Origin: Scytonematopsis contorta HA4267-MV1
Lineage (GTDB): Bacteria > Cyanobacteriota > Cyanobacteriia > Cyanobacteriales > Nostocaceae
Length of the DNA: 64,000 nucleotides
Assembly (NCBI GenBank): GCA_019359035.1
Contig: JAHHIC010000042.1
Location: forward strand, 109,856 to 173,855
Direction of reading: 5' to 3'
A program made the translations under genes and the position numbers. The notes under the pieces were generated by a model. It did not search any database. It was not told the origin of the DNA and saw only the letters and a list, made by a program, of their open reading frames with translations. Positions 37,097-47,600 of the stretch are shown here, one piece after another (the stretch's first letter is position 1; the number at the start of each line of letters is the position of its first letter).

Positions 37097-37121
37097 TACT
37101 AGATTCCTCCTGAAAATTATC

Positions 37122-37171
37122 TTTGTTGACGGTTGACAGACAACCGTCAACAGTCAACAGTCATCTGTCAA
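37122..37171. repeat. TTGACGG/CCGTCAA heptamer repeat between ccmL and ccmM
   Basis: Short inverted run of TGTTGACGGTTGACAG and CAACCGTCAACAGTCAACAG units in the ccmL-ccmM spacer. It is the same repeat family that flanks cupB (42564-42750, 43920-44156) and precedes mnmE (29116-29165). Confidence 0.85.
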
Positions 37172-37174
37172 CCA

Positions 37175-37477
37175 TCATCGATACTGGTCTTTTTTGCTGT
37201 AAACAAGGCGGTCTTCGAGGTTAACAGTGTCTATTATTGCCACTACTGCAGCATCTAATGGACGCTGTTCGTTCCCAACTAGTTGTCTAGCTGCGCTACC
37301 ACGACTGACTAATACCCATTCATCTACTCCCGCACCAACACTGTCTGCTGCCACTTCGTATTGAGGCTGGGGATTTCCTTCTTCGTCCACAAACTGCAAC
37401 AACAGTAGTTTGACTCCTCTAAGAGCTGGGTCTTTTTGAGTGCTGACTACTGTGCCGCGTACTTTAGCAATTTGCAT
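37175..37477 (-). CDS. ccmL: Carboxysome vertex protein CcmL
   Basis: A 100-residue EutN/CcmL-type protein that forms the pentamers capping the vertices of the icosahedral carboxysome shell. The pattern is complete: MQIAKVRGTVVSTQKDPALRG, KLLLLQFVDEEGN, VAADSVGAGVDEWVLVSRGS and DAAVVAIIDTV. It sits 10 bases after ccmK1 on the same strand, consistent with co-transcription. Confidence 0.96.
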   Translation of the reverse strand: MQIAKVRGTVVSTQKDPALRGVKLLLLQFVDEEGNPQPQYEVAADSVGAGVDEWVLVSRGSAARQLVGNEQRPLDAAVVAIIDTVNLEDRLVYSKKDQYR

Positions 37478-37487
37478 TACTTAAATA

Positions 37488-37835
37488 TTATGGTCTTCTA
37501 CCACCAAAGGGGCGAATTGCGTTAACATTTTCACGGAACTGCTCTACGTCTTCGGTATAACGAATTGGTAGTACATATTCCAAGTTTTCATGGGGACGAG
37601 CGATGATGTGTGTTGACATCACCTGTCCTCCATTGACTCTTTTTACAGATTCAACTCCCGCAGCTACGGAAGCTTGCACTTCAGAAACGTCTCCGCGCAC
37701 AATAACAGTAACACGACCGCTACCTATTTTTTCATAACCCACCAGGGTAACACGGGCAGCTTTTACCATTGCATCAGCCGCTTCGACTACTGCTGGGAAG
37801 CCGAGGGTTTCTACCATTCCCACTGCAATTGACAT
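37488..37835 (-). CDS. ccmK1: Carboxysome hexameric shell protein CcmK1
   Basis: A 115-residue BMC-domain protein forming hexameric shell facets. It has the standard [19 protein letters not shown] start, [18 protein letters not shown] pore region and [18 protein letters not shown] motif. It is about 13 residues longer than its neighbour, with a tail [15 protein letters not shown], which matches the longer CcmK1 rather than the 102-residue CcmK2. K1 and K2 assignment is inferred from length and order. Confidence 0.93.
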   Translation of the reverse strand: MSIAVGMVETLGFPAVVEAADAMVKAARVTLVGYEKIGSGRVTVIVRGDVSEVQASVAAGVESVKRVNGGQVMSTHIIARPHENLEYVLPIRYTEDVEQFRENVNAIRPFGGRRP

Positions 37836-37951
37836 TATTTTTTTCCCTTAATCCACAAACTAATTGATGGAGATTTTTACAACCAAATCACAAGCTCTTG
37901 CATTTTGGATTTTAGATTCAAGATAAATCCAAAACCCAAAACCCAAAATCC

Positions 37952-38260
37952 CTAAGTCCTAAACTGGTCTACAGCTTCCGTATAACGTATAGGTAAGACG
38001 TATTCTAAGTTTTCGTGGGGACGAGCGATGATGTGAGTGGATACCACTTCACCACCGTTAACTCTTCTAGCAGCTTCTATACCAGCAGCAACAGATGCTT
38101 GTACTTCTGATACGTCACCCCGAACAATCACGGTGACACGAGCGCTACCAATCTTTTCATAACCTACTAATGTTACGCGAGCGGCTTTCACCATCGCATC
38201 AGCAGCTTCCACAACTGCGGGAAAGCCCTTTGTTTCAATCATTCCAACTGCAATTGGCAT
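37952..38260 (-). CDS. ccmK2: Carboxysome hexameric shell protein CcmK2
   Basis: A 102-residue BMC-domain protein, the main facet hexamer. It is almost identical to the downstream CcmK1 except at the C-terminus, which stops at AVDQFRT as in CcmK2 of other cyanobacteria. AGGAG lies about 7 bases before the ATG. As first gene of the leftward ccm set, its promoter must be in the 0.7-kb region shared with ndhF4. The 116-base spacer to ccmK1 contains a short CCAAAACCC-type repeat. Confidence 0.94.
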   Translation of the reverse strand: MPIAVGMIETKGFPAVVEAADAMVKAARVTLVGYEKIGSARVTVIVRGDVSEVQASVAAGIEAARRVNGGEVVSTHIIARPHENLEYVLPIRYTEAVDQFRT

Positions 38261-38974
38261 CGCAGAACTCCTAGTTCACAATCAGATAGCACTCGGTACG
38301 GTCAGGAGAAATTTTGACGGATATACTCATCTTGAGCATAAAAGCTTCTCTAAGATAAGCATAAGAAATCTTGGCATTCCTGACAACATAACTGAGTATA
38401 ATAGTTTATAATAAGATAGTTTTAAAAAACTTAACATAAATTTATAAGCACCAAAAACTCAGCCAAAAGCTACAAATTGGTCGAGGTACCATTTATGCTT
38501 TATAATTTATTTATAATATCGATTGGACTCTATCAAATTTAGGTTGAGTCTAGTTTATACGTCACCGCTTCAGGGTAGCATGTGGCGCATTCTAACATGT
38601 CTACAAGAATGTTCATAGCATATCTTTACCATGTTTGTGCCCTAAATGCTGTTTTTTTGTTTGCAGAAATATTGTCGCATAAATTGCACAAAATATAAGT
38701 TTTCTAAATTAAATATATAAATATTACTTTTCATTGTGGCATCGGTTGCAGCATCAATAGCCTGTTTCTAGCTTTTTTGTAAGAAAAGTAAACATTTTTA
38801 ATAAGAAAAGTTATATTTCGCATTGCTTTGATAAAGTAAGCAAAGAAGCAAAACATGAATTTACTTTAGTCAAGAAAAATACATTCTTCTTCAGAATAAT
38901 AAACATTTAGAAACTTAATTACTGTATTCAGGGTAAATCTAAAGTTCGCGTGCTGTTCGTCAAAGGAAATGGAA
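38261..38974. promoter_or_regulatory. Divergent control region of ccmK2 and ndhF4
   Basis: About 714 bases between two divergent carbon-concentrating operons, AT-rich and free of the repeats that crowd other gaps. Several AT-rich dyads are present (for example around 38440-38470 and 38800-38840), but no single LysR box can be named with confidence. A CmpR/NdhR-type regulator is encoded 6 kb away. The AAAGGA before ndhF4 at about 38962 is its ribosome-binding site. Confidence 0.55.
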
Positions 38975-40822
38975 ATGAATCAATTTTTGTATTTAACGAG
39001 TTGGTGGGTACCTTTTTACGGTTTAATAGCAGCTATTTTGACGTTACCGTGGGCAATGGGATTAGTTAAGCGTACGGGTCCCAGACCAGCAGCGTATTTT
39101 AACTTATTGACAACATTTGTAGCCTTTGGACACAGTTTATTTGTGTTTAAAGATATATGGAACCGAGACACAGAAACTTTTTTAGTTAATTGGTTTTCGG
39201 CTTGTGATATTGATTTAACAATTGCTCTAGAAATTTCACCAATTAGTATAGGAACAACAGTTTTAGTAACGGGATTGAGCTTTTTAGCACAAATTTACGC
39301 GCTGGGTTATATGGAGAAAGATTACTCCTTAGCACGTTTTTTTGGGTTAATGGGATTTTTTGAAGCTGCTTTAACAGGTTTAGCTTTAAGTGATTCTTTG
39401 TTTTTAAGCTATGCGTTGCTAGAGTTATTAACCCTTTCAACTTATTTATTGGTAGGGTTTTGGTACGCTCAGCCATTGGTTGTAACTGCAGCAAGGGATG
39501 CTTTTTTGACTAAGCGGGTGGGGGATTTATTGTTATTGATGGCTGTGGTAGCATTATTCACAATGGCAGGAAGTTTAAACTTTTCTGATTTGTATGAATG
39601 GGCGCAAACAGTACAGTTAAGTCCACTGACATCAGCTTTATTAGGAATAGGGTTAATTGCAGGTCCAGCAGGTAAATGCGCTCAGTTTCCCTTACATTTA
39701 TGGTTAGACGAGGCAATGGAAGGACCAAACCCAGCTTCGGTAATGCGAAATTCACTAGTGGTAGCTGGTGGTGCTTATGTACTTTACAAAGTTCAACCAA
39801 TTTTATCTCTGTCTCCATTTGCTTTAAATACTTTGGTGATTATGGGTACAGTCACAGCTATTGGTGCAACTTTGGTATCTATTGCTCAGACTGATATAAA
39901 AAGAGCACTATCACATTCCACTAGTGCTTATATGGGGTTAGCGTTTTTGGCAGTCGGTTTACAACAAGGTGGTGTGGCTTTAATGTTGTTGTTTACCCAC
40001 GCGATTGCTAAAGCTTTGTTGTTTATGAGTACAGGTTCTGTTATTTCTGTAACTAGTAGTCAAGATTTAACAGAAATGGGTGGTTTATGGACGCGAATGC
40101 CAGCAACGACCACGGCTTTTGTGGTTGGGTCAGCAGGAATGGTAACAATGCTACCGTTAGGAAGTTTTTGGGCAATGCTATCTTGGGCTGATGGTTTAGG
40201 AACATTCAGCCCTTGGGTGATTTGGGTATTAGTGTTAGTCAATGGATTGACAGCATTAAATTTAACAAGGGTATTTCGTTTAGTATTTTGGGGACAACCA
40301 CAACAAAAAACTCGTCGTGCTCCAGAAGTCCCCTGGCCGATGGCATTACCGATGGTGTTTTTGACGGTGCTTACATTGTTAGTACCATTAATGCTTCAAC
40401 AATGGTATTTGCTACCTAGTTGGGAAAGTGTAAATTGGTCTTCTTTATTATTGTTAGTGTTTTCCAGTTTGTTTGGAGTTGCTATCGGCTCAACCATTTA
40501 CCTTCATAAAGCCTGGTCGCGTTCAACATTTCTGGGATGGAGACTTGTGCAAGACTTGTTAGGTTATGATTTTTACATTGACAGAATTTATAAGCTGACG
40601 GTAGTGGGAGCTGTTGCCTTGCTTTCCAAAATATCTGCTTGGAGCGACCGTTACATTGTTGATGGTTTAGTTAACTTAGTTGGGTTTGCTGCAATTTTTG
40701 GTGGACAAACGCTTAAGTATAGTATATCTGGCCAATCGCAAGCGTATATGTTAACCATCTTAGTGGGTGTCAGCCTTGCTGGGTTCTTCATCAGTTGGTC
40801 ATTAGGTTTATTGCCTTTTTAG
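38975..40822 (+). CDS. ndhF4: NDH-1 subunit F4 (CO2-uptake NDH-1MS' complex)
   Basis: A 615-residue multi-helix antiporter-like subunit of the NDH-1 complex in the thylakoid membrane. The hallmark proton-antiporter motifs are visible: [39 protein letters not shown] and [15 protein letters not shown]. Together with ndhD4 and cupB it makes up the constitutive CO2-converting NDH-1MS' variant; the F3 version differs and accompanies cupA. The ATG giving MNQFLYL is preceded by AAAGGA at suitable spacing; an ATG two codons earlier is possible. F4 assignment rests on the downstream CupB. Confidence 0.92.
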   Translation: MNQFLYLTSWWVPFYGLIAAILTLPWAMGLVKRTGPRPAAYFNLLTTFVAFGHSLFVFKDIWNRDTETFLVNWFSACDIDLTIALEISPISIGTTVLVTGLSFLAQIYALGYMEKDYSLARFFGLMGFFEAALTGLALSDSLFLSYALLELLTLSTYLLVGFWYAQPLVVTAARDAFLTKRVGDLLLLMAVVALFTMAGSLNFSDLYEWAQTVQLSPLTSALLGIGLIAGPAGKCAQFPLHLWLDEAMEGPNPASVMRNSLVVAGGAYVLYKVQPILSLSPFALNTLVIMGTVTAIGATLVSIAQTDIKRALSHSTSAYMGLAFLAVGLQQGGVALMLLFTHAIAKALLFMSTGSVISVTSSQDLTEMGGLWTRMPATTTAFVVGSAGMVTMLPLGSFWAMLSWADGLGTFSPWVIWVLVLVNGLTALNLTRVFRLVFWGQPQQKTRRAPEVPWPMALPMVFLTVLTLLVPLMLQQWYLLPSWESVNWSSLLLLVFSSLFGVAIGSTIYLHKAWSRSTFLGWRLVQDLLGYDFYIDRIYKLTVVGAVALLSKISAWSDRYIVDGLVNLVGFAAIFGGQTLKYSISGQSQAYMLTILVGVSLAGFFISWSLGLLPF

Positions 40823-41070
40823 GTAATGGGTAATGGGTAATGGGTAATGGGTAATGGGTAATGGTAGAAAAGCAATCCCCAATTCCCAATCCCCAATTCC
40901 CAATTCCCAATTCCCAATCCCCAATTCCCAATCCCCAATTCCCAATCCCCAATTACCAATCCCCAATTACCAATCCCCAATTCCCAATCCCCAATTCCCA
41001 ATCCCCAATTACCAATCCCCAATTACCAATCCCCAATTACCAATTACCAATTACCAATTACCAATTCCTA
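40823..41070. repeat. Long heptamer STRR between ndhF4 and ndhD4
   Basis: GTAATGG units (40823-40862) followed by some 25 units of AATTCCC/AATCCCC/AATTACC (about 40875-41068). It is the longest heptamer array in the window and lies inside a co-transcribed operon. It keeps an open frame (PNSQ/PIPN repeats) that continues into ndhD4, which makes an automatic start call wrong by 75 codons. Confidence 0.95.
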
Positions 41071-41078
41071 TAAAAAAG

Positions 41079-42563
41079 ATGCTTAGTGTTTTAATTTTTC
41101 TGCCATTGATTGGTGTTGCTGTTATATGTTTAATGCCGAATGACATGACACCGACAATCCATAAAAAAGTAGCTTTGGTTGTCAGTGCTATTTCTTTTTG
41201 CTGGGTGATTTTACTAACATTTAATTTTAATCCAGCGGAGATAAATCAACAATTTGTTGAGTTTTTGCCTTGGATAGACTCATTGGGGTTGAATTATGAT
41301 ATATCAGTCGATGGTTTATCTTTACCTTTGTTGGTTTTGAATGGGCTTTTGATGGTGATTGCTGTTTACAGTAGTGATGATTCGATTAAGCGTCCAAAGT
41401 TTTATTACTGTTTGTTGTTGCTGTTGAATGCAGGGGTTTGCGGAGCTTTTTTGGCACAGGATTTGTTGTTGTTTTTCCTGTTTTACGAGTTGGAGTTAAT
41501 TCCCCTGTATTTGCTGATTGCTATTTGGGGTGGTGAACGTCGGGGTTATGCTGCAACAAAATTCTTGATTTTTACTGCTGTATCTGGAATTGTGATTTTA
41601 GCTAGTTTTTTGGGCATGGTTTTCCTCAGTGGCTCACATAGCTTTGATTTACATGCTTTGAACACTAGAGCTTTACCATTACCAACACAGATTTTACTTC
41701 TTGCAGGGATTGTAATTGGTTTTGGTATTAAATTTCCTTTGGTTCCCTTCCACACTTGGTTACCCGATGCTCACGTTGAAGCTTCGACTCCGATTTCTGT
41801 GTTACTAGCTGGGGTGCTGTTGAAATTGGGTACTTATGGTTTATTACGCTTTGGTTTGAACTTGTTACCTGATGCTTGGGCTTATTTAGCTCCTGCTTTT
41901 GCAACTTGGGCTGTTATCACTGTGCTTTATGGTGCTTCCTGTGCGATCGCTCAGAAGGATATGAAAAAAATGGTGGCTTACAGTTCCATTGGACATATGG
42001 GATATATATTGTTAGCCGCTGCTGCTGCTACACCGTTGAGTTTGCTGGGTGCAGTAATGCAAATGGTCAGCCACGGGTTGATTTCAGCACTTATGTTTTT
42101 ACTTGTGGGTGTAGTGTACAAAAAAGCCGGAAGTCGTGATTTAGATGTAGTTAGAGGACTATTAAACCCAGAAAGAGGAATGCCTGTAATTGGTAGTTTA
42201 ATGGTATTAGCTGTGATGGCAAGTGCTGGTATTCCAGGAATGATAGGGTTCATTGCCGAATTTATTATATTTCGTGGTAGTTTTGCGGTATTCCCGATAC
42301 AAACCTTGCTAAGCATGATTGGTACAGGTTTAACAGCAGTTTACTTTTTGATATTAATGAACCGTGCCTTTTTTGGACGGTTGTCAGAACAAGTAATGAA
42401 CTTACCGAGGGTATATTGGTCTGACCGGACACCAGCAATAGTTTTAGCCTTAATAATAGTAATTTTGGGAATTCAACCTATGTGGTTGATGCGTTGGACA
42501 GAACCAACAACCACCGCAATGCTGAATACTCCAAGTGTTGTAGCTAAAGTTTCTGTTGAGTGA
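41079..42563 (+). CDS. ndhD4: NDH-1 subunit D4 (CO2-uptake NDH-1MS' complex)
   Basis: A 494-residue antiporter-like membrane subunit. The motifs FYELELIPLYLLIAIWGGE, KFPLVPFHTWLPDAHVEAST and KKMVAYSSIGHMGYILLAA are diagnostic for NdhD. It partners NdhF4 and CupB in thylakoid CO2 hydration and proton pumping. The true start is the ATG giving MLSVLIFLPLIGV; upstream in-frame codons are heptamer repeat. It is followed by a TGACTGGTGACTG repeat array, then cupB, all on the same strand. Confidence 0.94.
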   Translation: MLSVLIFLPLIGVAVICLMPNDMTPTIHKKVALVVSAISFCWVILLTFNFNPAEINQQFVEFLPWIDSLGLNYDISVDGLSLPLLVLNGLLMVIAVYSSDDSIKRPKFYYCLLLLLNAGVCGAFLAQDLLLFFLFYELELIPLYLLIAIWGGERRGYAATKFLIFTAVSGIVILASFLGMVFLSGSHSFDLHALNTRALPLPTQILLLAGIVIGFGIKFPLVPFHTWLPDAHVEASTPISVLLAGVLLKLGTYGLLRFGLNLLPDAWAYLAPAFATWAVITVLYGASCAIAQKDMKKMVAYSSIGHMGYILLAAAAATPLSLLGAVMQMVSHGLISALMFLLVGVVYKKAGSRDLDVVRGLLNPERGMPVIGSLMVLAVMASAGIPGMIGFIAEFIIFRGSFAVFPIQTLLSMIGTGLTAVYFLILMNRAFFGRLSEQVMNLPRVYWSDRTPAIVLALIIVILGIQPMWLMRWTEPTTTAMLNTPSVVAKVSVE

Positions 42564-42750
42564 TGACTGATAACTGGTGACTGTTGACTGGTGACTGTTG
42601 ACTGTTGACTGGTGACTGGTGACTGGTGACTGTTAAGTTTTGACTTATTACTATTACTTCTGTTTTGATTATTTTCCCGGTCAACCGTCAACCGTCAACA
42701 GTCAACCATCAACCGTCAACAGTCAACCGTCAACCGTCAACCGTCAACAA
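42564..42750. repeat. Left inverted-repeat arm flanking cupB
   Basis: Three parts: a TGACTGGTGAC heptamer-like array, a unique core (42632-42690, AAGTTTTGACTTATTACT..GATTATTTTCCCGGTCAACC) and a TCAACCGTCAACAG array. The core is present in reverse complement at 43978-44029, so the whole arm is an inverted counterpart of the region 43920-44156. Confidence 0.88.
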
Positions 42751-42774
42751 TTTTAAAGAGGAGAGTGAAAGTAA

Positions 42775-43923
42775 ATGGTAAAAACTGAGAGTAAACCTGA
42801 GAATAGCCCGTTGCTAGATAATTACTCCTTACTGGAGTATGTAAAACGTTTAGAATCAGGAGGTGCTTTACTTCCTGATACTCCAGTGAATGTGATGGAA
42901 GTAGTAGGCATTCTTAAAAGCTATGGTGTGGTTTTAGATGCCTATTCCAAAAATTTGATTTATATTGCTGAAAATCAATTTTTAGTATTTTTCCCGTTTT
43001 TTAAGTATTTTAATGGGGAAATTACTACATCAAAGTTATTTCGTCACTGGTGGCATGACCGAATTAATTTTGAATATGCTGAGTATTGCATGAAAACCAT
43101 GTTTTGGCATGGTGGTGGTGGATTAGATAAGTATTTAGATACGCCAGAATTTAAAGAAAGAGCGCAAGCGGTTATTCACGCAAAATTTAAATATAACCCT
43201 GTGATGTTGGGACTAAATAAATTATTCCCAGAATTCTTAATAGAATATTTGCGCGTTTCGTCTTATTATACAGGATTAGGTCAATTTTGGCGGGTTATGG
43301 CGGATATGTTCCTTAGCCTTTCTGACCGCTATGACCGAGGTGAAATAAAATCTGTTCCCCAAATAGTTGACCACATAAAAAATGCTTTGGTCGCTGCTGC
43401 TAGTTTGCCAATTACTTACGCAGTCAAAATTAGCAATGATTATTTCAGTATTATCCCCTCTGCTGCTGGTTTAACATTTTTGGCTGATACTGCTATTCCC
43501 TATGTAGAAGCTGTCTTTTTCCGAGGAACACCTTTCCAAGGAACAGTTTCTTATAATGCTCAAGCTTACCAAATTCCCCCTGACCAAAGCAGGTTCCAAT
43601 ATGGAGCGTTATATGCTGACCCCCTACCTATTGGTGGTTCTGGAATTCCTCCAACATTGTTAATGCAAGATATGCGGCATTTTCTTCCTGAATATTTACA
43701 CGAAATTTATCGCAAGAGTAAACGGGGAGAGGATGATTTACGAGTGCAAATTTGTATGACTTTCCAAAAGTCTATGTTTTGCGTGACGACTGCGACAATT
43801 TTAGGGTTAATGCCTTTTCCTGTCGATACAAAAGATGCATCACAACAACGAGAAAATCGTATTTATATGCAAAAGTGGCTCGATAGATTGAAAAATTCCC
43901 GTTTGTTAGATGTTAATGGTTGA
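42775..43923 (+). CDS. cupB: CO2 hydration protein CupB (ChpX)
   Basis: A 382-residue protein that works with NDH-1MS' to hydrate CO2 to bicarbonate at the thylakoid membrane; it is thought to carry the zinc site of this carbonic-anhydrase-like function. The length fits CupB rather than the longer CupA. Conserved stretches include KYFNGEITTSKLFRHWWHD, EYCMKTMFWHGGGGLDKYL and YLHEIYRKSKRGEDDLRVQ; His and Cys residues are available as metal ligands, but I cannot assign them. AGGAG at 42759-42763 precedes the ATG. The last codons (DVNG-stop) run into the first TTGACGG unit of the right repeat arm. Confidence 0.92.
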   Translation: MVKTESKPENSPLLDNYSLLEYVKRLESGGALLPDTPVNVMEVVGILKSYGVVLDAYSKNLIYIAENQFLVFFPFFKYFNGEITTSKLFRHWWHDRINFEYAEYCMKTMFWHGGGGLDKYLDTPEFKERAQAVIHAKFKYNPVMLGLNKLFPEFLIEYLRVSSYYTGLGQFWRVMADMFLSLSDRYDRGEIKSVPQIVDHIKNALVAAASLPITYAVKISNDYFSIIPSAAGLTFLADTAIPYVEAVFFRGTPFQGTVSYNAQAYQIPPDQSRFQYGALYADPLPIGGSGIPPTLLMQDMRHFLPEYLHEIYRKSKRGEDDLRVQICMTFQKSMFCVTTATILGLMPFPVDTKDASQQRENRIYMQKWLDRLKNSRLLDVNG

Positions 43924-44156
43924 CGGTTGACGGTTGACGGTTGACGGTTGACAGTTGACGGTTGACGGTTGACGGTTGACGGTTGACCGGGAAAATAATC
44001 AAAACAGAAGTAATTAAGTCAAAACTTACGAACCATCAACAGCCATCAGTCAACAGCCATCAGTCATCAGTCAACAGTCAACAGTCAACAGTCATCAGTC
44101 ATCAGTCATCAGTCATCAGTCATCAGTCATCAGTCAACAGTCATCAGTTTTTAGTC
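43920..44156. repeat. Right inverted-repeat arm flanking cupB
   Basis: GGTTGACGGTTGACGG array (43920-43985), core GGTTGACCGGGAAAATAATC..AAAACTTACG (43978-44029) and ATCAGTCAACAGTC array (44032-44155). It is the reverse complement, part by part, of 42564-42750. An open frame of 58 codons through this arm is in frame with the next gene, but it is repeat sequence. Confidence 0.88.
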
Positions 44157-44588
44157 ATGGCAAAAATATTTTTATACTTGTCTGTGGCATTATCAGGTGT
44201 GGGATTTTTATTGAGTTTAGCATTACATTTTGTTTGTCTTTCGCGTCGGGTTAAGCGTATTAATTGGATGGGGTGGAGTTTATTTTGGGGTATGTTTATA
44301 ACTCAAATACTAATAGCCTGTTCTTTTGCTTTAACTGGTGCTGTTGATATTGAAAATCATACATTAAATTGGCAAGTTGTATTTAAAGGTTGTCCAGATT
44401 GGCTGAAAATTACAGCTTTTGCTTTTATTGTTTATGGGGTGATATTTGTCAACGTAATTTTTTGGAAAATAATTCCCACATTGGTAACTAATTCTTGGGA
44501 GTTATTTACTAAATGTATGAGTTGTATTTTTATTGCTAATTATGCTTGGGCTTTTGCTATTTTGTATTCTGCAAGTAGAATTTTGTAA
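44157..44588 (+). CDS. Small membrane protein downstream of cupB, unknown
   Basis: A 143-residue protein with four predicted membrane helices: residues about 3-26 (IFLYLSVALSGVGFLLSLAL), 40-65 (SLFWGMFITQILIACSFAL), 80-104 (ITAFAFIVYGVIFVNVIFW) and 118-140 (CIFIANYAWAFAILYSA). The basic loop RRVKRIN after helix 1 suggests the topology. I do not recognise a family. Its position after ndhF4-ndhD4-cupB on the same strand suggests it belongs to the CO2-uptake operon, though the repeat arm separates it. The ATG used is the first outside the repeats. Confidence 0.72.
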   Translation: MAKIFLYLSVALSGVGFLLSLALHFVCLSRRVKRINWMGWSLFWGMFITQILIACSFALTGAVDIENHTLNWQVVFKGCPDWLKITAFAFIVYGVIFVNVIFWKIIPTLVTNSWELFTKCMSCIFIANYAWAFAILYSASRIL

Positions 44589-44619
44589 ATAATAAATCAT
44601 GACTTACTAATTATATTTA

Positions 44620-47600
44620 TTAATTATAATTAATATCCAAAACTTCTTTAGTTACTTTCAAAACTATATCTAAGCGGAAATTTTCTATTAACCCTAGTAA
44701 AGAATTAATTAATTCAGTTTCATTAGCTGGTATTTGCTTAATTAAATGCATAACTAATATATCATCTAAAGCGCTAGTCGCATGTTCTAATTCTTGCAGC
44801 CATTGCAATGGCATTATGCTTAAGTTTTCTTGGGTCAATCTTGCTGATTGAATTGATAATTGTGATGGTCTAGGAACAATAGCTATTTGTTTATTTTGAT
44901 AAGTATAGAGTATTCCTAAATGATTTGCTATCATTTTTAATAAAACTTCTTCTTGAAATGGTTTGCAAATAAAATCATCACAACCAGCTGCTAAAATAGA
45001 TTGACGTTGTTCATCAAAAGCATTGGCAGTCAGAGCAATAATGATAGTGTTTTTATTTCTTGCTTTAATATGCTTTGTGGCTTCATAACCGTCCATAACA
45101 GGCATTAACATATCCATACAAATAAGATGTGGTTGCCAATTTTTCCATTGGTTAATCCCTTCTAGTCCGTTTGTTGCTGTTTTGACTTCAAAACCTATAG
45201 GTTCGAGGATTTTTTGCAGTAAAAGACGATTTTCTACGACATCTTCAACAATTAAAATACGACATTTTGATTGATTTGGCTCTAGTCCAATTATTTTTTG
45301 GAAATTCTTTGAATTTTCATCTATTTTATCTACTAGTTTTACGGGAATAGCAAATTTAAAAATGGAGCCTTGATTAGGAGTACTTGTAACTGTAATATTT
45401 CCTCCCATTGCTTGTACAAATTGTTGACTAATAGCTAAACCTAAACCAGTTCCTTCCATTGATTTACGTCCTGTTTCTGTTTGCGTAAAAGCCGTAAATA
45501 AGCTGTTTATTTCTTCTGATGAAATCCCTGCTCCGGTATCTTCAATTTCAAAATCTATTGAGGGGGAGTGGGGAGTGGGGAGTGGGGAGTAGGAGAGAGG
45601 TATGGAAGGGAAAGAGGAGGGGGAGGAGGGGAAGGATGGAAATATTGATTTTAATTTCTCCGATTCTCTGTTTTCCCCATTCCCCATTCCCCATGAACAA
45701 TTCCCAATTCCCAATTCTCCATTCCCCATGAACAATTCCCCATTCCCCATCTTCACCCTTAAGGTTACAGAACCATTTGTAGTAAATTTAATGGCATTAC
45801 CAAGAAGATTAATTAAAACTTGACGTAATTTACTTTCATCTGTCTGTATATATTCAGGTATATCTGGAGCAGTTTTAAAAATTAATTTTATGTCTTTAGA
45901 GTTAGCTTTATTTTGTAATATATAGTGAATATTTGTGAGGAAATGATTTAAGCTAAAGCTATTCTCATTTATTTGAATTTCACCTGATTCAATTTTAGAC
46001 ATAGACAAAACATCGTTAATCAGTTGCAATAAATGATTGCCACTACGATGAATAATGTTAATATTATCTTGTTGTTCTTGTGTGAGATAATTATCGCGAA
46101 TCATTACCTGTGTAAACCCTAAAATTACGTTGAGAGGGGTTCTCAGTTCGTGGCTCATTTTGGAAAGAAAAGCACTTTTAGCAAGTGATGCTGACTGAGC
46201 AGTTAATAATGCTTCTTGTAGAGCAACTTCTGATTTTTTGCGGTCGCTAATGTCGCGAGTTACGAAAATTACTGTTTTGTTATCAATTGGTGAAATAGTA
46301 CCAGCGAACCATACTTCATGTTCTTTTATTTGTAAACTGTATTCAATATTGAAATTTTTTTTATTAAATAAAGAATCTTGAATATTATTTAAAAAAGAAT
46401 CAGCTTTATCTGAGCTAAAAATTTCGTGTAAGGTTTTTCCAATTACCTCCTCTTCCGGTTTATATAATAGTTCTGAAGTAGCATGTAATATTTTAATAAC
46501 TCTACCATCAGCATCAAAGACCATAATTAATTCAGTCATTGCCGAAAATATTGCTAGCAATTCATTCTGGGTTTTCTTCAGTTCTGCTGTACGTTCGGCT
46601 ACGCGAATTTCTAATTCGTTATTAATTTTTTCTAAATCTGTAAAAGCTGTATAAATCTGTTCAGCCATTTGATTAAATGAACTGCCTAATATACCAATTT
46701 CAGCTATTTGATGAATAGTAATATCTTGCTGCAATCTCCCACTATTAAAATCTGCATTGGCTGCTTTTTTCGCTAAGTCTTGAGTTGCGTGGCTTAAGCG
46801 AGATATAGGGTTAGCAATCCAGCGAGCGGTAAAAATTCCTACACCTGTAGCAACAAAAAGGGTTGATAGGCAGAGAAAAATTGTGATACGTGTATTTGCG
46901 TTAATTTGTGCCATAAAATCTGATTCTGGCACAACTACGACAATTAGCCAATCTAAACCGCGCTTGTCTTTCCAAGGAGTCACTTGTAAAAATTGATTTT
47001 CACCATTGATAGTAAAGTTTAATTGTTGCTCATATTTGATTTTTTTTAGGTCACCGAAATGTTGTTGTAAATAATTTGCTGTTGCTTGAGCTAATGGTGA
47101 TTTTAATTGAGAAGCTTTTATTCTTTTTGCTTTCCCTTTATTATTAATGATAAATGGTTTTTCTTTAGTAGAAGAAGCAATAAGCATTCCATCTCGTTCG
47201 ATAATAAAAGTCTGTCCAGATAGACTAATTTTAGAGCTACTTAAAAAGTTATTTATTTCAGCAAGGATTAAGTCAACACCAAGAACGCCAATTAGAGAAT
47301 TATTTTTATCATAAACTGCCTGACTAGCAGAAATCGCTAAAACATCTGGTGAATCTTGCCAATTATAAACAGCACTCCAAATAGGTTGTTTCGCTTTGGC
47401 TGCATCGGTATACCATTCAGCATCATTAGGTTTTGCTTCTGGTTTTACTTGGGCTATACCTACGCGATTTCCTTCATCATCAACAGCAAATAATTTATAG
47501 GGGGTGTTGACCAATTTTTCAGAAATTAAAGTATCTCCCTCTTCTAGTCCAGCACCAATAAATTCACCCTGGGAATTCCCAAAATTAATATAGCCAACCC

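Noticed and set aside
40854..41078. N-terminal extension of NdhD4 with PIPNSQ repeats
   Set aside because: Translation of heptamer repeats; NdhD proteins begin at the downstream ATG.
43983..44156. 58-codon extension of the membrane protein after cupB
   Set aside because: Translation of the right inverted-repeat arm.
42564..44156. cupB as cargo of a classical transposon
   Set aside because: The inverted arms are made of heptamer repeats and no transposase is present; an operon gene of conserved position is more likely flanked by secondary repeat growth.
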